NCBI GenBank assembly: GCA_964560765.1
Contig: CAZLMG010000033.1
Coordinates: forward strand, 1 to 47,441
Direction: 5' to 3'
DNA length: 47,441 nt
From: CAZLMG01 sp964560765
GTDB taxonomy: Bacteria > Bdellovibrionota_B > Oligoflexia > Oligoflexales > CAZLMG01
A program made the translations under genes and the position numbers. Shown in pieces: positions 16,378 to 25,496 of this stretch. The notes below the pieces were generated by a model. It was not told where the DNA came from. It did not search any database and saw only the letters and a list, made by a program, of their open reading frames with translations. The number at the start of each line of letters is the position of its first letter. The stretch's first letter is position 1.

Positions 16378-17498
16378 TCACTCAAAATCAGCGTCGGTCA
16401 CACAGAAAACCCAAGCATGCTCCCCACGCCCAGCAAAGGATGCGAGGCCATGCTGATCGTCGCAGCCAGACCCCGGCACCAAATTTCTTGCTGTTTGGCA
16501 GGCATTGGTAACAGCCGAGTGCACGCGGCCGTCGAACAGTGATACAAGATCGGCTTTTGCCGACGATCCCGAACCCTTGGTGGCAGTCTAGACCAAGCTC
16601 CGAGTCGTTCCAGATCCGATGCCATAATCCACACCGAGATTATAGGCCCCAGCTTTCATGGCTCCCACCACTTCGGGACCAATCAAGTGCTCCTGTGCGG
16701 CGCGATGGGCGGAGATGACCTGTATTTCGGCTACGGTCGGAGTACGCCAGTTCTCGATGCCGTTGATTTTGTCGCGCGCCATTCGGCTGCATAGGCTGTG
16801 AGGAATGCTCAATTGAAGTTGCTCTTGTATCAATGTTTTGTTCCCTCCATTTGAGTTGGGAAGCGCAACAGGAAGGAACGCCACACGTCCTGCTACGATG
16901 CGATAGTCGCCATTGCCGGACGTCGACTGCGTGATTTCCCAGTAGTCATCGCGCACCAAGCCATTTGGAAATGGAAAGCCGCCGCTTAGCGCTGCGGGTA
17001 CGTAGCTAAATACGGATTTCGGAGCATCGATCAAAACCTGACTCGATGGCATCGCCGCTGAGGTTTTTCGATGTTGTTGAACATCAGGGAAGTTGATTTT
17101 GCGAAACGTGAACCAAGTCAAGCCGCCTGCAGCCAGGTCCTTACATCCAGCTTTGGTGCTGTGGAAATTATCCGATTCTATAAAGCAGTTCCCCCACATA
17201 GTACGTCGGAAGCGTGCCATTGATTTTCTGGCAGAACTCACCAGGCAGGCATTGAACCAAAGCCTGATTGTTCTGGAGCGGAATGTGAGCAAAGTTCATC
17301 AGTCGTGTGATCGAAAAGCTCTCAACTGAATAAGGCGAGAAATAGTCCGCGCTGTTCAACGGCGAAGTCGGATTCGGCACCAAACTGCCTGGATAGAGGT
17401 CTTCGACGGAACCAAGGCGCCAGTCACTACGCCCCCCAAATCGAGTTCTCGAAAGGTCCTCGCAGTGTGCCAACGCATCTCGATAGGTACCCTTCTTG
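16378..17498 (-). pseudogene. Decayed DUF1566/Lcl-type secreted protein gene
   Basis: Three pieces read as one protein once two lesions are repaired. The 5' piece (from 17498) contains YRDALAHCEDL and RSDWRLGSVEDL, and the middle piece DKINGIENWRTPTVAEIQ, both like the WRLPTVxEL repeats of DUF1566. An extra base in a G5 run (minus strand, 17191-17195) shifts the frame between them. The middle piece then meets an in-frame TAG at 16588-16590, after which the same frame continues for about 69 codons (LVSLFDGRV, LASFAGRGEHAWVF) to TGA 16378-16380. The 5' end is missing: the frame begins at the junction with the SDR fragment near 17500. The gene looks dead, although one lesion could be a sequencing error. 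Confidence 0.65.
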
Positions 17499-17499
17499 A

Positions 17500-18065
17500 G
17501 TACCCGACAAGCTGAAGGATAAAGTCGCCTTAATTACTGGGGGCGACTCCGGCATCGGTCGCTCCGTCGCCGTTTTATTTGCGCGTGAGGGGGCGGATGT
17601 TGCACTTGTGTACTTGCCAGAGGAGCAGAGTGATGCTGACGATACAAGGCGCGCAGTGGAAGCGGACGGCACTGAGGCATTGTTGCTTCCTGGGGACATT
17701 CGCGATCCCGACTTTTGCCAGAAATCCGTCGAACAAACGATTGAGCGCTTTGGCCACCTCGACATTCTCGTCAACAACGCAGCCTATCAGCAACATCAAG
17801 ACAGCCTCGAAGACATCACGTTCGAACAGTGGGATCGCACGTTTAAGACTAATATATACAGTTATTTTTATCTGGCGAAAGCGGCAATCCCTTATCTAAA
17901 CAAAGGAGCTGCAATCATCAATACGGGATCGATCGTCGGTATCGAAGGGCGTAAAGGTCTTTTGGACTATGGCGCAACGAAAGGTGCTATTCACTCTTTC
18001 ACCAAGTCGTTAACTCAGAATCTGGTGGATCGCGGTATTCGGGTAAACTGTGTCGCGCCAGGCCG
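17500..18065 (+). pseudogene. Short-chain dehydrogenase fragment truncated at both ends
   Basis: The frame opens after TGA 17497-17499 and at once reads KLKDKVALITGGDSGIG, the core of YhxC/YghA-like SDR oxidoreductases, but without the N-terminal 40-50 residues these proteins carry and without any start codon. NNAAYQ, the serine strand INTGSIVG and YGATK of the catalytic set are present. Similarity ends at RVNCVAPG near 18062, where family members continue for about 35 more residues; the rest of the frame runs antisense through the Fic gene. Both edges carry a GGTAC motif. It is probably a recombination remnant and not functional. Confidence 0.75.
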
Positions 18066-18087
18066 GTACGAAGGCATTGGTTGCGGC

Positions 18088-19119
18088 CTAGCGGCCCCAG
18101 CCACCGCCAAAAAACCAAGGCATCCAACGGTCGATGCTTTCGGCCAAAGTTCTTGGTCTTGCTTCAATCGAGTGATTGCTGCCTAATGATCCGAGTCTTC
18201 CATTTTTAAAATCCTCATAGGCTTTTACGACCTGGTCCATTTCATAGTTCCTACTGCCGGGAAGGCGATGATTCTCCGACGCCTGATTAAAAACGCAGGA
18301 GACAGCGCCGCCGGTTATAAACCCAGAGGCGGTCAATCTGCCGCCATTGACAATCATGCCAGCTATCTCACCGCCCATGGTTCCACCGACGCCGTTCGAT
18401 ACAGGCGCGCTAAACCCTCCCTGATTTTGCATGATCTGAGACCCAACATAGCCGCCTAGGAACCCTGCACCAACCGATCCTACCACTCGGACATTGGTAA
18501 CCTGATTCGGATACTCCCAGGCATTGAAGTTGTCGATCAGCGCTTTCCTCACAATATCGCCGGTCCGTCCATTCCCATTCGTGAACGGATGAATAGAAAT
18601 GAATTCGTCTGAAATCCTCTTGGCGTATTCTGGCAGAGGCTCGCCACAATTGGGCCCCCTGTTCATCTTGTTTATAAGGTCATTCATTTTCCAGGGTACG
18701 TCGTCTGCCGGGGCGTAGCGAATATGTATTTTTCCGTCCTTTCGAGGAAATACCTGCAAATTCGGATTCTGCTTACGAAAAAGATCCAGATCGTCCGGCA
18801 TATCCCAAGTCGCGTTTCCATAAGGACCAGCTGGCGCAACTTCGATGGCGTCGATACCGCCTGGCCGCAAGCTGCCAGGAAAAACAAAATTGTCGATTGG
18901 GTTGTTTAGGGAGCTATGTATGTCCAAGAGGTCTTGAAGCGTCCAATCGCCAGGATCTATCCCGTGAGTCCCGTTGAGGGCATTATAAATTGAAGCAATT
19001 TGTTGGGGGTCGTACTTACCGTCTGGCATTCGAATTTGGTAGCCTCCGTCTGCAGCGAGTGATTCTCGCGACAATCCAAGACAGAGAATTGAAAACGAAA
19101 CCAAGTACAGACTTCGCAT
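18088..19119 (-). CDS. Secreted Fic-domain protein with glycine-rich insert
   Basis: A 343-residue protein. ATG 19119 has AGAGG six bases upstream and is followed by a clear Sec signal (RSLYLVSFSILCLGL, cleavage near LAA). The Fic core motif is HPFTNGNGR at 177-185, with the catalytic His177 and the phosphate-binding NGNGR loop; the usual second arginine after it is replaced by Asp. A Gly-zipper-like stretch follows (VGAGFLGGYVG, GVGGTMGGEIAG, about 210-270), which could insert in or lie against a membrane. The end is aromatic (WMPWFFGGGWGR). Fic proteins transfer AMP or related groups to target proteins and are normally cytoplasmic or injected, so a Sec-exported one is unusual. Target unknown; no antitoxin gene is adjacent. 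Confidence 0.82.
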   Translation of the reverse strand: MRSLYLVSFSILCLGLSRESLAADGGYQIRMPDGKYDPQQIASIYNALNGTHGIDPGDWTLQDLLDIHSSLNNPIDNFVFPGSLRPGGIDAIEVAPAGPYGNATWDMPDDLDLFRKQNPNLQVFPRKDGKIHIRYAPADDVPWKMNDLINKMNRGPNCGEPLPEYAKRISDEFISIHPFTNGNGRTGDIVRKALIDNFNAWEYPNQVTNVRVVGSVGAGFLGGYVGSQIMQNQGGFSAPVSNGVGGTMGGEIAGMIVNGGRLTASGFITGGAVSCVFNQASENHRLPGSRNYEMDQVVKAYEDFKNGRLGSLGSNHSIEARPRTLAESIDRWMPWFFGGGWGR

Positions 19120-19444
19120 TGAGTACCTCTGATCCAGATTGTCCTTCTGATGAAGATTTCCAGAATAAAGCACGAATCGAGCCAAAATCGGAGACAGGAG
19201 GGCTCTTACAAGATACCGTCGATACAAGACTTTTTCATGACGTTTCAGGCGGCTTCATGACAAATGCTTGGCCGTTCCATTTTGAAAAGACCGCAAGTCA
19301 TCATTTTTTAACGGTAAGTTAAAGGTAGGATCCGATGTTTACTACAGGCTGTATGATCGCAGTCCTTTTACATGGATCATGTGGTGCGATGCTTACTCGT
19401 CCGTGACTTCGCTCGCTCTGTTGATCGCAAGGACAACGATAAAT
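19120..19444. other. Intergenic region between the fic gene and the glucoamylase-like gene
   Basis: About 325 bases upstream of the Fic gene, holding its AGAGG ribosome binding site. Short plus-strand frames have no ribosome binding sites. No clear promoter or terminator was found by eye. Confidence 0.4.
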
Positions 19445-20734
19445 TCAAAGTATCCCGATGGCCGAAAAACCTAGCCCAAGCACCATCTTGGAAAAATCGA
19501 TCGACTCAATTCCTTCCACTTGCAGATGCAAGTCACGAAAGCTGCAGCGCCAAAGTACTTGCAGTTCTTCGACTTCATATAGACAGGTTTTCTCTCTCCT
19601 CAGCTGAACGAGTTCCGTTGTAATCTGCACGGGATCCATCGGTATGAAGCCAGACATGACAGTCGGCGAAACCATGAAGGCTGGATTGAAACTCAATGAG
19701 TCGGCGCTGTAGGTGTCATAGGCTGTTGACCCGACAAAAGTAAAGCCACTACCTGCGCCAAGCCCAAACAGGCGCGACCCCGGTGCGATGGCCTGCGCCC
19801 AAACACGATCCGCACGGTAAGCATGCTGAAAAAAGTCCTGATAGTCAGCACTCTCTCGGAAATCTGGACAAAGGTAGTACGCGAGCTGGATCGTAAAATG
19901 GGAGATATGGCTCTCCACATTGTCGGTCAGCTGGGGGTAGCCACGATACAGTTTCGTCGGCAAACCAGCAGGCGAAGCAAAATGCTGGCTCCAAACTCTG
20001 CGCATCCCCGCTGACAAGTTCCTAGCAAAACACGGTATGATTGCGTACTCGTTGAATGGCAGTGCCGTGCCCAACTTCACACCGGGATGCGACAAAGGAA
20101 AATTCAAAACCAAGCCGCCCGTTTGTTCGTCACGGATTGCATCATCCCAATGAATCGTCCGCGCAAACTCTGCGGCCATGCTTGCCAGTGTCGGATCATT
20201 ATACCGATTCTTGAAGTACTCAGCCGCCATCGTTGCACCGATCACCAGGATCGCCGTGTCGATCGTCGAGTACCCGTCGGCCACCGACATTTCGGAAAGC
20301 GTCCGATTGGGCCTAAACCAATGCAGGTACCAACCGGTTGGTGAACGCACTGCCGAACCTTCTAGACTTTGGATCGAGGCAAAAGTTTGCTTGGCCTTCT
20401 GATGGGCGTCTTGGACAATTCCAGCCGCATCGCCGAGAGCTAACGCGATGAGGCCCATACCAATCGCGGCCGATGATACATTTTCAGAAGGCTCTGGTTT
20501 GGTCTTTCCGCGCAACGACACACGGTCGAAGTAAAACCCCGTGACGGGATCTCGTAGGTGGCGGTCGAAAAACAAAACAGCATCTGCAAACATGTCGGCA
20601 ATTTCGACTTCTATCGAAACTTCAGAATCATGGAATCCATGTGATAGCGCATGGGAACCAGGACCTGATCGCTCGCAGCTCGCGAAGCAAGCGGCAGCAG
20701 CAGCCAGGAGAATCCATCGATCAAGGTACAACAT
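19445..20734 (-). CDS. Glucoamylase-family/GH144-like lipoprotein
   Basis: A 429-residue protein. The N-terminus is a lipoprotein leader with a CFASC lipobox-like end. The mature part matches the glucoamylase-like (COG5368/PF10091) family: RDPVTGFYFDRVS near the start, SVADGYSTIDTA in the middle and GTALPFNEYAII later, an (α/α)6 barrel family that includes endo-β-1,2-glucanases (GH144). ATG 20734 lies inside the end of the GH3 gene, a 14-base overlap implying translational coupling. The last 45 residues are less typical and the protein ends a little early, so the 3' end may be altered. Predicted role: periplasmic or surface cleavage of β-glucans into oligosaccharides for the GH3 partner. Confidence 0.8.
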   Translation of the reverse strand: MLYLDRWILLAAAAACFASCERSGPGSHALSHGFHDSEVSIEVEIADMFADAVLFFDRHLRDPVTGFYFDRVSLRGKTKPEPSENVSSAAIGMGLIALALGDAAGIVQDAHQKAKQTFASIQSLEGSAVRSPTGWYLHWFRPNRTLSEMSVADGYSTIDTAILVIGATMAAEYFKNRYNDPTLASMAAEFARTIHWDDAIRDEQTGGLVLNFPLSHPGVKLGTALPFNEYAIIPCFARNLSAGMRRVWSQHFASPAGLPTKLYRGYPQLTDNVESHISHFTIQLAYYLCPDFRESADYQDFFQHAYRADRVWAQAIAPGSRLFGLGAGSGFTFVGSTAYDTYSADSLSFNPAFMVSPTVMSGFIPMDPVQITTELVQLRREKTCLYEVEELQVLWRCSFRDLHLQVEGIESIDFSKMVLGLGFSAIGIL

Positions 20735-22979
20735 CAAATTCCAGCGTCTGCAGTTGGCTCGAGTTAGGCCCGACATGAATTTGAAACCGGCCGCTCTCAA
20801 CAATTCGCTGCATCTCCAGATTATAGTAGGCCAGAGCGTCGTCGAAAACGCTGAAGCTCACGGTTTTAGTCTCGCCCGGCTGCAGCAGCACCTGCTTGAA
20901 TCCGCGCAGCTCTTTAATCGGCCTGGTCACTGTCGCAACCACATCGGTGATATACAACTGAACTGTTTCCAGACCTGGCCGATGGCCCGTGTTGGTGACG
21001 TCGACGAGCACGGTCAAACCATCATTGCGGTGAATCTCTGTGCGACTGAGTTGCAGTTTTGAATAAGAGAAGGTCGTGTAGCTCAGGCCATATCCAAACG
21101 GGTAAAGTGGAGTCGATGCAACATCGAGGTACTTGGACGTATACTTATTGTTCTCGGCAAATGGTCGCCCCGTGTTTTTGGCGTTGTAATAGATTGGCAC
21201 CTGGCCGTCGGCGCGCGGAAAGCTGACGGGCAGCCGGCCCGACGGATTGACGTCCCCGAACAGGACGTCGGCGATGGCGTGTCCCGCCTGTGAGCCTAAA
21301 AACCACGTTTCAAGAATGGCGGGTACATGTTCTTCAACGGAGGTAAGGACCAATGGTCGGCCATTCATCAGCACCAAGATGAGTGGCTTCTGCAACTTCG
21401 CCAATGCCTTGAGAAGTGTCAGCTGGATTTCGGGAAGTGCTAGTGAGCTACGACTGGCCGCCTCGCCACTCATGCTTGCGGATTCGCCCATGGCCGCAAT
21501 AATGATATCCGCCTTCTTCGCCATCGCGACGGCTGCAGCAAAACCACTCGAGTCATCGCCTTCAATTTCGGAGCCTTTAGCAATCCCAACTTGAGCCTCA
21601 GGAGAAAGCTTGGCTCGAATCCCCTCCGCCAGAGTGACGACATCATCGGCATCACCGGCCCCTGACCAGGAACCGAGGAGTTCCTTCTGGTCGTCGCCGA
21701 GCGGTCCGATGATGGCAATGGATTTTGTTTGTTTTGAAAGTGGCAACAGAGAATCGGCGTTCTTCAGAAGGACGATCGATTTGCCGGCGATCTCGCGCGC
21801 AAACTCCAGGTTATCGGGTGTGAGCACGCGCGCTCTCTCCCGCTCCTCATTGCTGAACTTGTACGGATCGTCGAAAAGACCTAACTTAAACTTCCAATGC
21901 AAAATGCGGCGGACCGCATGATCCACGTCGCTTTTGAGCACCTTACCATCGGCGACCAGTTGACTTAACTCTTGCTGGTAAGCTCCGCCTTGCATGTCCA
22001 TGTCGACTCCGGCATTGAAAGCCTGTTCGGCAGCGGCGGCTAAGTCGGCAGCGGTTCCGTGCGGAATCAACTCATTGATGCCTGTATAATCCGAGACAAC
22101 GAATCCTTTGAAGTTCATCTCTTGACGAAGAACATCTTGTAGCAGCCAGCGGTTGGCCGTGCTCGGCACGCCCGCTATCTCGTTAAAGGCCGTCATCACC
22201 GATGCCGCGCCGGCATCCACAGCCGCTGCGAACGGCGGAAGATAGACCTCTCGCAGAGTCCGCTCGGAGATATCGACGGTATTGTAGTCTCGGCCACCTT
22301 CTGCCGCGCCGTAAGCGGCAAGGTGTTTGACACAGGCTAACACGGAGTCGTCGCTGCCCAGGTTGTCGCCCTGAAATCCTTTGACTCTAGCTGCCGTAAC
22401 CGCAGAAACCAAATAGGTGTCCTCGCCTGCCCCCTCGGCGACGCGCCCCCAGCGCGGATCGCGCGCGACGTCCGCCATGGGAGCAAACGTCCAATGCAGT
22501 CCAGCCGCCGCCGCTTCACTCGCGGCAATACGGGCCGAACGTTCCATCGCCACCAAATCCCAACTTGCGGTTTCGCCCAGGGGGATCGGAAAAATCGTTT
22601 TGTACCCGTGAACGACGTCGTAGCCAAAAAGGAGCGGAATCCCAAGTCGGGAATGTTCGACGGCAAGGCGTTGGAGATCGGCAGTAAATTCCGCTGTGTA
22701 AGCATTAAAGACGGCTCCCACCCTGCCGGCTCGGATGTCGCCTTCATACTCGGGGCGAACCGACGGCCCGGTGATGTCCCGGTCGCTGGTGTAGAGGGTT
22801 ATTTGACCGATTTTTTCCTCAAGAGTCATCTGCCTCAGAAGTGGCTCAACTCGCTCGTCGAACTCAGACGAGAAACTCTCTGGTTGTAGATGAGCGTTCG
22901 TCTTGCGTAGGGACTCCGGGCTGCAAGCGGCCAGCGCCATTGCTAGGTAGCCGATGAGAAATGGTCGATGATCAAACAA
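20721..22979 (-). CDS. bglX: GH3 β-glucosidase lipoprotein (BglX-like)
   Basis: A 752-residue glycosidase. TTG 22979 has GGGGGA seven bases upstream and gives a short leader ending in LAAC, a perfect lipobox, so the enzyme is probably anchored to a membrane. The GH3 N-domain shows MTLEEKIGQ, GYDVVHG, DPRWGRVAEGAGED and the nucleophile Asp297 in VVSDYTG. The second α/β domain (SIAIIGPLGDDQ, GESASMSGE) and a C-terminal fibronectin III-like domain (LYPFGYGLSYTTF, VTNTGHRPG) complete the BglX layout at normal length. It overlaps the glucoamylase-like gene by 14 bases. Such GH3 plus GH144-like pairs are known to degrade β-1,2-glucan; that substrate is an inference here. Confidence 0.92.
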   Translation of the reverse strand: MFDHRPFLIGYLAMALAACSPESLRKTNAHLQPESFSSEFDERVEPLLRQMTLEEKIGQITLYTSDRDITGPSVRPEYEGDIRAGRVGAVFNAYTAEFTADLQRLAVEHSRLGIPLLFGYDVVHGYKTIFPIPLGETASWDLVAMERSARIAASEAAAAGLHWTFAPMADVARDPRWGRVAEGAGEDTYLVSAVTAARVKGFQGDNLGSDDSVLACVKHLAAYGAAEGGRDYNTVDISERTLREVYLPPFAAAVDAGAASVMTAFNEIAGVPSTANRWLLQDVLRQEMNFKGFVVSDYTGINELIPHGTAADLAAAAEQAFNAGVDMDMQGGAYQQELSQLVADGKVLKSDVDHAVRRILHWKFKLGLFDDPYKFSNEERERARVLTPDNLEFAREIAGKSIVLLKNADSLLPLSKQTKSIAIIGPLGDDQKELLGSWSGAGDADDVVTLAEGIRAKLSPEAQVGIAKGSEIEGDDSSGFAAAVAMAKKADIIIAAMGESASMSGEAASRSSLALPEIQLTLLKALAKLQKPLILVLMNGRPLVLTSVEEHVPAILETWFLGSQAGHAIADVLFGDVNPSGRLPVSFPRADGQVPIYYNAKNTGRPFAENNKYTSKYLDVASTPLYPFGYGLSYTTFSYSKLQLSRTEIHRNDGLTVLVDVTNTGHRPGLETVQLYITDVVATVTRPIKELRGFKQVLLQPGETKTVSFSVFDDALAYYNLEMQRIVESGRFQIHVGPNSSQLQTLEFDVVP

Positions 22980-23104
22980 GGCTCGTCCCCCAAGATGAAT
23001 GAGTGGGACTACCGGTTTAGGTCATTTTGGCGGGGTAAGCAACCAATGGAATCAAGTTAGATTTCTTGTCACTGATGTCAGGTAACCATTATTTTTATCG
23101 ATGA

Positions 23105-23587
23105 AATGACGTTGGGCGAAAAAAAGGGATCCAAATCCTATCGATTTTTCCCGGATACTGGTATGTGCGTGTCGATTTCAATGCGGGAACCGGTGAATTT
23201 ACCCAGGATGGCGCGCACGGTGATGACAGTATCCGGGAACTCAGTCAATTCATCACAGCCGTATTCGCTCATCAGGAAGTCGATGACGGAATTCCCGACT
23301 CAGGGGACGCCGACACTGCGGTTTCTTCGAGTGATGTAGTCCACCGACGACGGGTTGAATTGGATTCGGGTACGGGTACGGTGATCGGCGGCCCTATTGA
23401 GCAAAGCGGTACACTGTGTTCTGTACCGCAGCCACTCGCAGGCTTAAACGAGTCCCTTTGTTGGCACGACCTGGCGAACAACGCTGGATATCGGATCTTC
23501 ACCGTCTTCAACGAACTCGACGCGGACGTTAGCGTAAGGCAGGTATATGCGCTTTACGAACCAGCATACTTAGCCTTCGAAAATTGA
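23105..23587 (+). CDS. Hypothetical protein or gene fragment lacking a clear start
   Basis: An open frame of about 160 codons with protein-like content (YWYVRVDFNAGTGEF, then SLCWHDLANNAGYRIFTVF) and stop TGA 23585-23587. It is open back to TGA 23102-23104 without an ATG; GTG 23165 is the first usual start but lacks a ribosome binding site and would cut into the apparent domain. No signal peptide is seen. The 5' end is probably lost, or frameshifted relative to an ATG at 23106 in another frame. The family is not recognised. It follows the GH3 gene divergently. Confidence 0.45.
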   Translation, partial: NDVGRKKGIQILSIFPGYWYVRVDFNAGTGEFTQDGAHGDDSIRELSQFITAVFAHQEVDDGIPDSGDADTAVSSSDVVHRRRVELDSGTGTVIGGPIEQSGTLCSVPQPLAGLNESLCWHDLANNAGYRIFTVFNELDADVSVRQVYALYEPAYLAFEN

Positions 23588-24193
23588 CGCCACTAGCCAG
23601 CTGGAAGTTTCTATACGAACTGACAAGTTTAGTCTTGTCTAGCAAGCTGCTTCTCCATAACAGCAATGGTCTCTGGTGCTGGATGCCTGCATGATGACTC
23701 ATCGGGTACCAACCGCAAATTCATCCTGTTCGCGCGGACACACAGCGCACTTGGCTGAACGGCAACTGTTCGCAGTGCTAGTTACAATTCGGCAAAAGGG
23801 TTGAACACTGTTGAATTGACTTATAGTGGTGGATGCAAAGATCATAAACGCAAGTTGGACCTCAATGCCTGTGTTCTATTCACGCCTTGGGGCAACGAGT
23901 ACGATCGCTTTAAACCACAGCAGCCCACCCAGGATGACTAAGGAAAATGTACTGGGGCTGACCTGGATAGCCTCCTAACCATTTTTGTACAGACTGTCTC
24001 CTTTTGTGAGCAATCAGGGAGCGAGCGTCCTCGAAGCCAAGTTCTCTTTCGGCAGTCGCTCGGTGGCTGCCATTCGCCAAGTCGCGACAGGGTCGCCGCC
24101 ACTCCCTTACCGACGCCGGCGTCGCTGGCGACCCATTGGGATCGTCGGGAATTGCGGCACATTGTGAATCGGATCGGCTGATCTTGAAATGGC
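23588..24193. other. 600-base region without an intact gene
   Basis: No frame here has both a start with a ribosome binding site and recognisable content. It contains the interrupted frame at 23666-23941 and, on the minus strand, a basic 95-codon frame that looks like a chance frame. It is probably decayed sequence between the unrecognised gene and the small WG-tail protein. Confidence 0.4.
23666..23941 (+). pseudogene. Possible remnant of a small secreted protein with in-frame TGA
   Basis: ATG 23666 opens 30 codons (MVSGAGCLHDDSSGTNRKF) to TGA 23756-23758. The same frame continues for 60 codons with protein-like content (VELTYSGGCKDHKRKLDLN, then ACVLFTPWGNEYDRF) to TAA 23939-23941. The TYSGGC stretch resembles motifs of small bacterial lipoproteins I cannot name with confidence. 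It could be a pseudogene or the tail of a truncated gene. Confidence 0.3.
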
Positions 24194-24469
24194 TCACATA
24201 TGTGTAGTTACCTGTCTGCCGCTAAATCCCTGATTTGTATCAGTACGTTTGCTCCTAGCGCCTGCCATGCCAAAGAGCCCTCCCAGCCCAAGCAGTCCTA
24301 ACCACCCCCAGCCACTCCCGCTATCCTCAGTTTGCCCATACGTCGAGTTCGACGATACTGTGCCGGTAGTGCCACTATCTTCTGTCATTTGCGCCACTGC
24401 CGTATGGGATGGCCCTGATAGAACCCACATACAGAGAGCCCCGGCGCTGAGCTTTGATGCTATTTTCAT
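24194..24469 (-). CDS. Small secreted protein with WGxxGxxG sorting tail
   Basis: A 91-residue protein with AAGGAG six bases before ATG 24469. A Sec signal (KIASKLSAGALCMWVLSG, cleavage near AVA-Q) is followed by a 30-residue Ser/Thr/Gly-rich linker and then WGWLGLLG at residues 54-61 inside a hydrophobic segment, ending in a basic ARSKR stretch. This is the tripartite layout of WGxxGxxG-type sorting signals: motif, membrane helix and positive tail. With almost no mature domain, it may act as a small surface or membrane-anchored peptide. A rhomboid-like or other processing protease is not visible in the window. Confidence 0.72.
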   Translation of the reverse strand: MKIASKLSAGALCMWVLSGPSHTAVAQMTEDSGTTGTVSSNSTYGQTEDSGSGWGWLGLLGLGGLFGMAGARSKRTDTNQGFSGRQVTTHM

Positions 24470-24560
24470 GATCTCTCCTTCATTGCTTCGTTAAACAAAA
24501 CGTCTACCGTCGCGGCTGTATGCAAATACCTGGCCTTCGCGGCCGTGCAATGCGAAAAGA

Positions 24561-25496
24561 CTAGCTATCAATCCCACCCAACACATCCTCGACATAGAGC
24601 ATCCTGACTGCGACCATACCCGCCGCAGTCAACGGCGTCGCCAACACGACTCCAAGACCTCCCAGCAGTACCCCGAAAAAGACCTGAGCCGCCATGGTGA
24701 GAGCCGCAGGTAGCGACACGATTTTCTGCTGCAGGAGCGGTGACAGCACGTAGCTCTCGACCGCCTGAATGCTGAAGTAGAGCAGCGCCACGTAGAGTCC
24801 AGCTGTGAGGCTGTCCATCATAGCGAGAAGGAGCGCAGGGATAGCCGACACAATCGGGCCGATGTTCGGGATAAATGTTAGCATGGCCGCGAGTATGCCG
24901 AGAATAAGTGCCAGTGGTACGTTTAGAAAAGACAGGCCCGCCCATGTCGCCACACCAATGACTGCCATTGCAATTATCTTGCTCAGCAACCACCACTGCA
25001 ACGTGTGACCGATGCTGTTCATGACCTCACGCCCACGAGCACGGTGTCGAATGGGAACAAGGAGAAGCAATCCACCTAAGTAGAGTTCAGGACTGCTCGC
25101 GAGATAGAGTCCAATAAACACGATAACGACCATCGCGACAATCGCTCCGAAAGTTGTCGATACGGCATCTGTGGCGGTTCTCACGACGCCCGAACTCTTT
25201 GTTGCTAGCTGGCTCGTACTGGGGATTTCATCCATAAGCTTGCTAGCCCACTCGTAACGCTCGATCTTCTGACGCAGGTTTTCAAAGGCGCGAGGCATTT
25301 CCTTCGTGAGTTGGTCCAGTTGATCGACGACTTCTGGGGCAGCAATCCAGCCGATCGCAACAAAGATTGCGAGCAGACCTAATGTCACGGTCGCTAGAGA
25401 CCAACCCGCTGAAAGCGGGGTATGATGACAAATCCACCGGCTGATCGTGCACAAAAAAATTGCTAATAATATTCCAGCGAATATTAAAAGCAGCAC
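24561..25496 (-). CDS. AI-2E family transporter (membrane permease)
   Basis: About 311 residues of the AI-2E/UPF0118 family: an N-terminal hairpin (LLLIFAGILLAIFL), the soluble middle region with a coiled helix (EMPRAFENLRQKIERYEW), and the conserved C-terminal bundle with FIPNIGPIVSAIPALLLA and SYVLSPLLQQK. Family members export small molecules or exchange ions; the substrate is unknown here. GTG 25496 is the only usual start and has no clear ribosome binding site. Compared with relatives, the first 30-40 residues (half of helix 1) seem missing. The frame upstream is blocked by TGA, and the 36 open codons before that are hydrophilic, so they do not supply the lost part. Confidence 0.8.
   Translation of the reverse strand: MLLLIFAGILLAIFLCTISRWICHHTPLSAGWSLATVTLGLLAIFVAIGWIAAPEVVDQLDQLTKEMPRAFENLRQKIERYEWASKLMDEIPSTSQLATKSSGVVRTATDAVSTTFGAIVAMVVIVFIGLYLASSPELYLGGLLLLVPIRHRARGREVMNSIGHTLQWWLLSKIIAMAVIGVATWAGLSFLNVPLALILGILAAMLTFIPNIGPIVSAIPALLLAMMDSLTAGLYVALLYFSIQAVESYVLSPLLQQKIVSLPAALTMAAQVFFGVLLGGLGVVLATPLTAAGMVAVRMLYVEDVLGGIDS

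Noticed and set aside
23910..24197. 95-codon minus-strand frame before the WG-tail gene
   Set aside because: No ribosome binding site and no recognisable motif; its composition looks like chance, and it overlaps a more protein-like plus-strand remnant.
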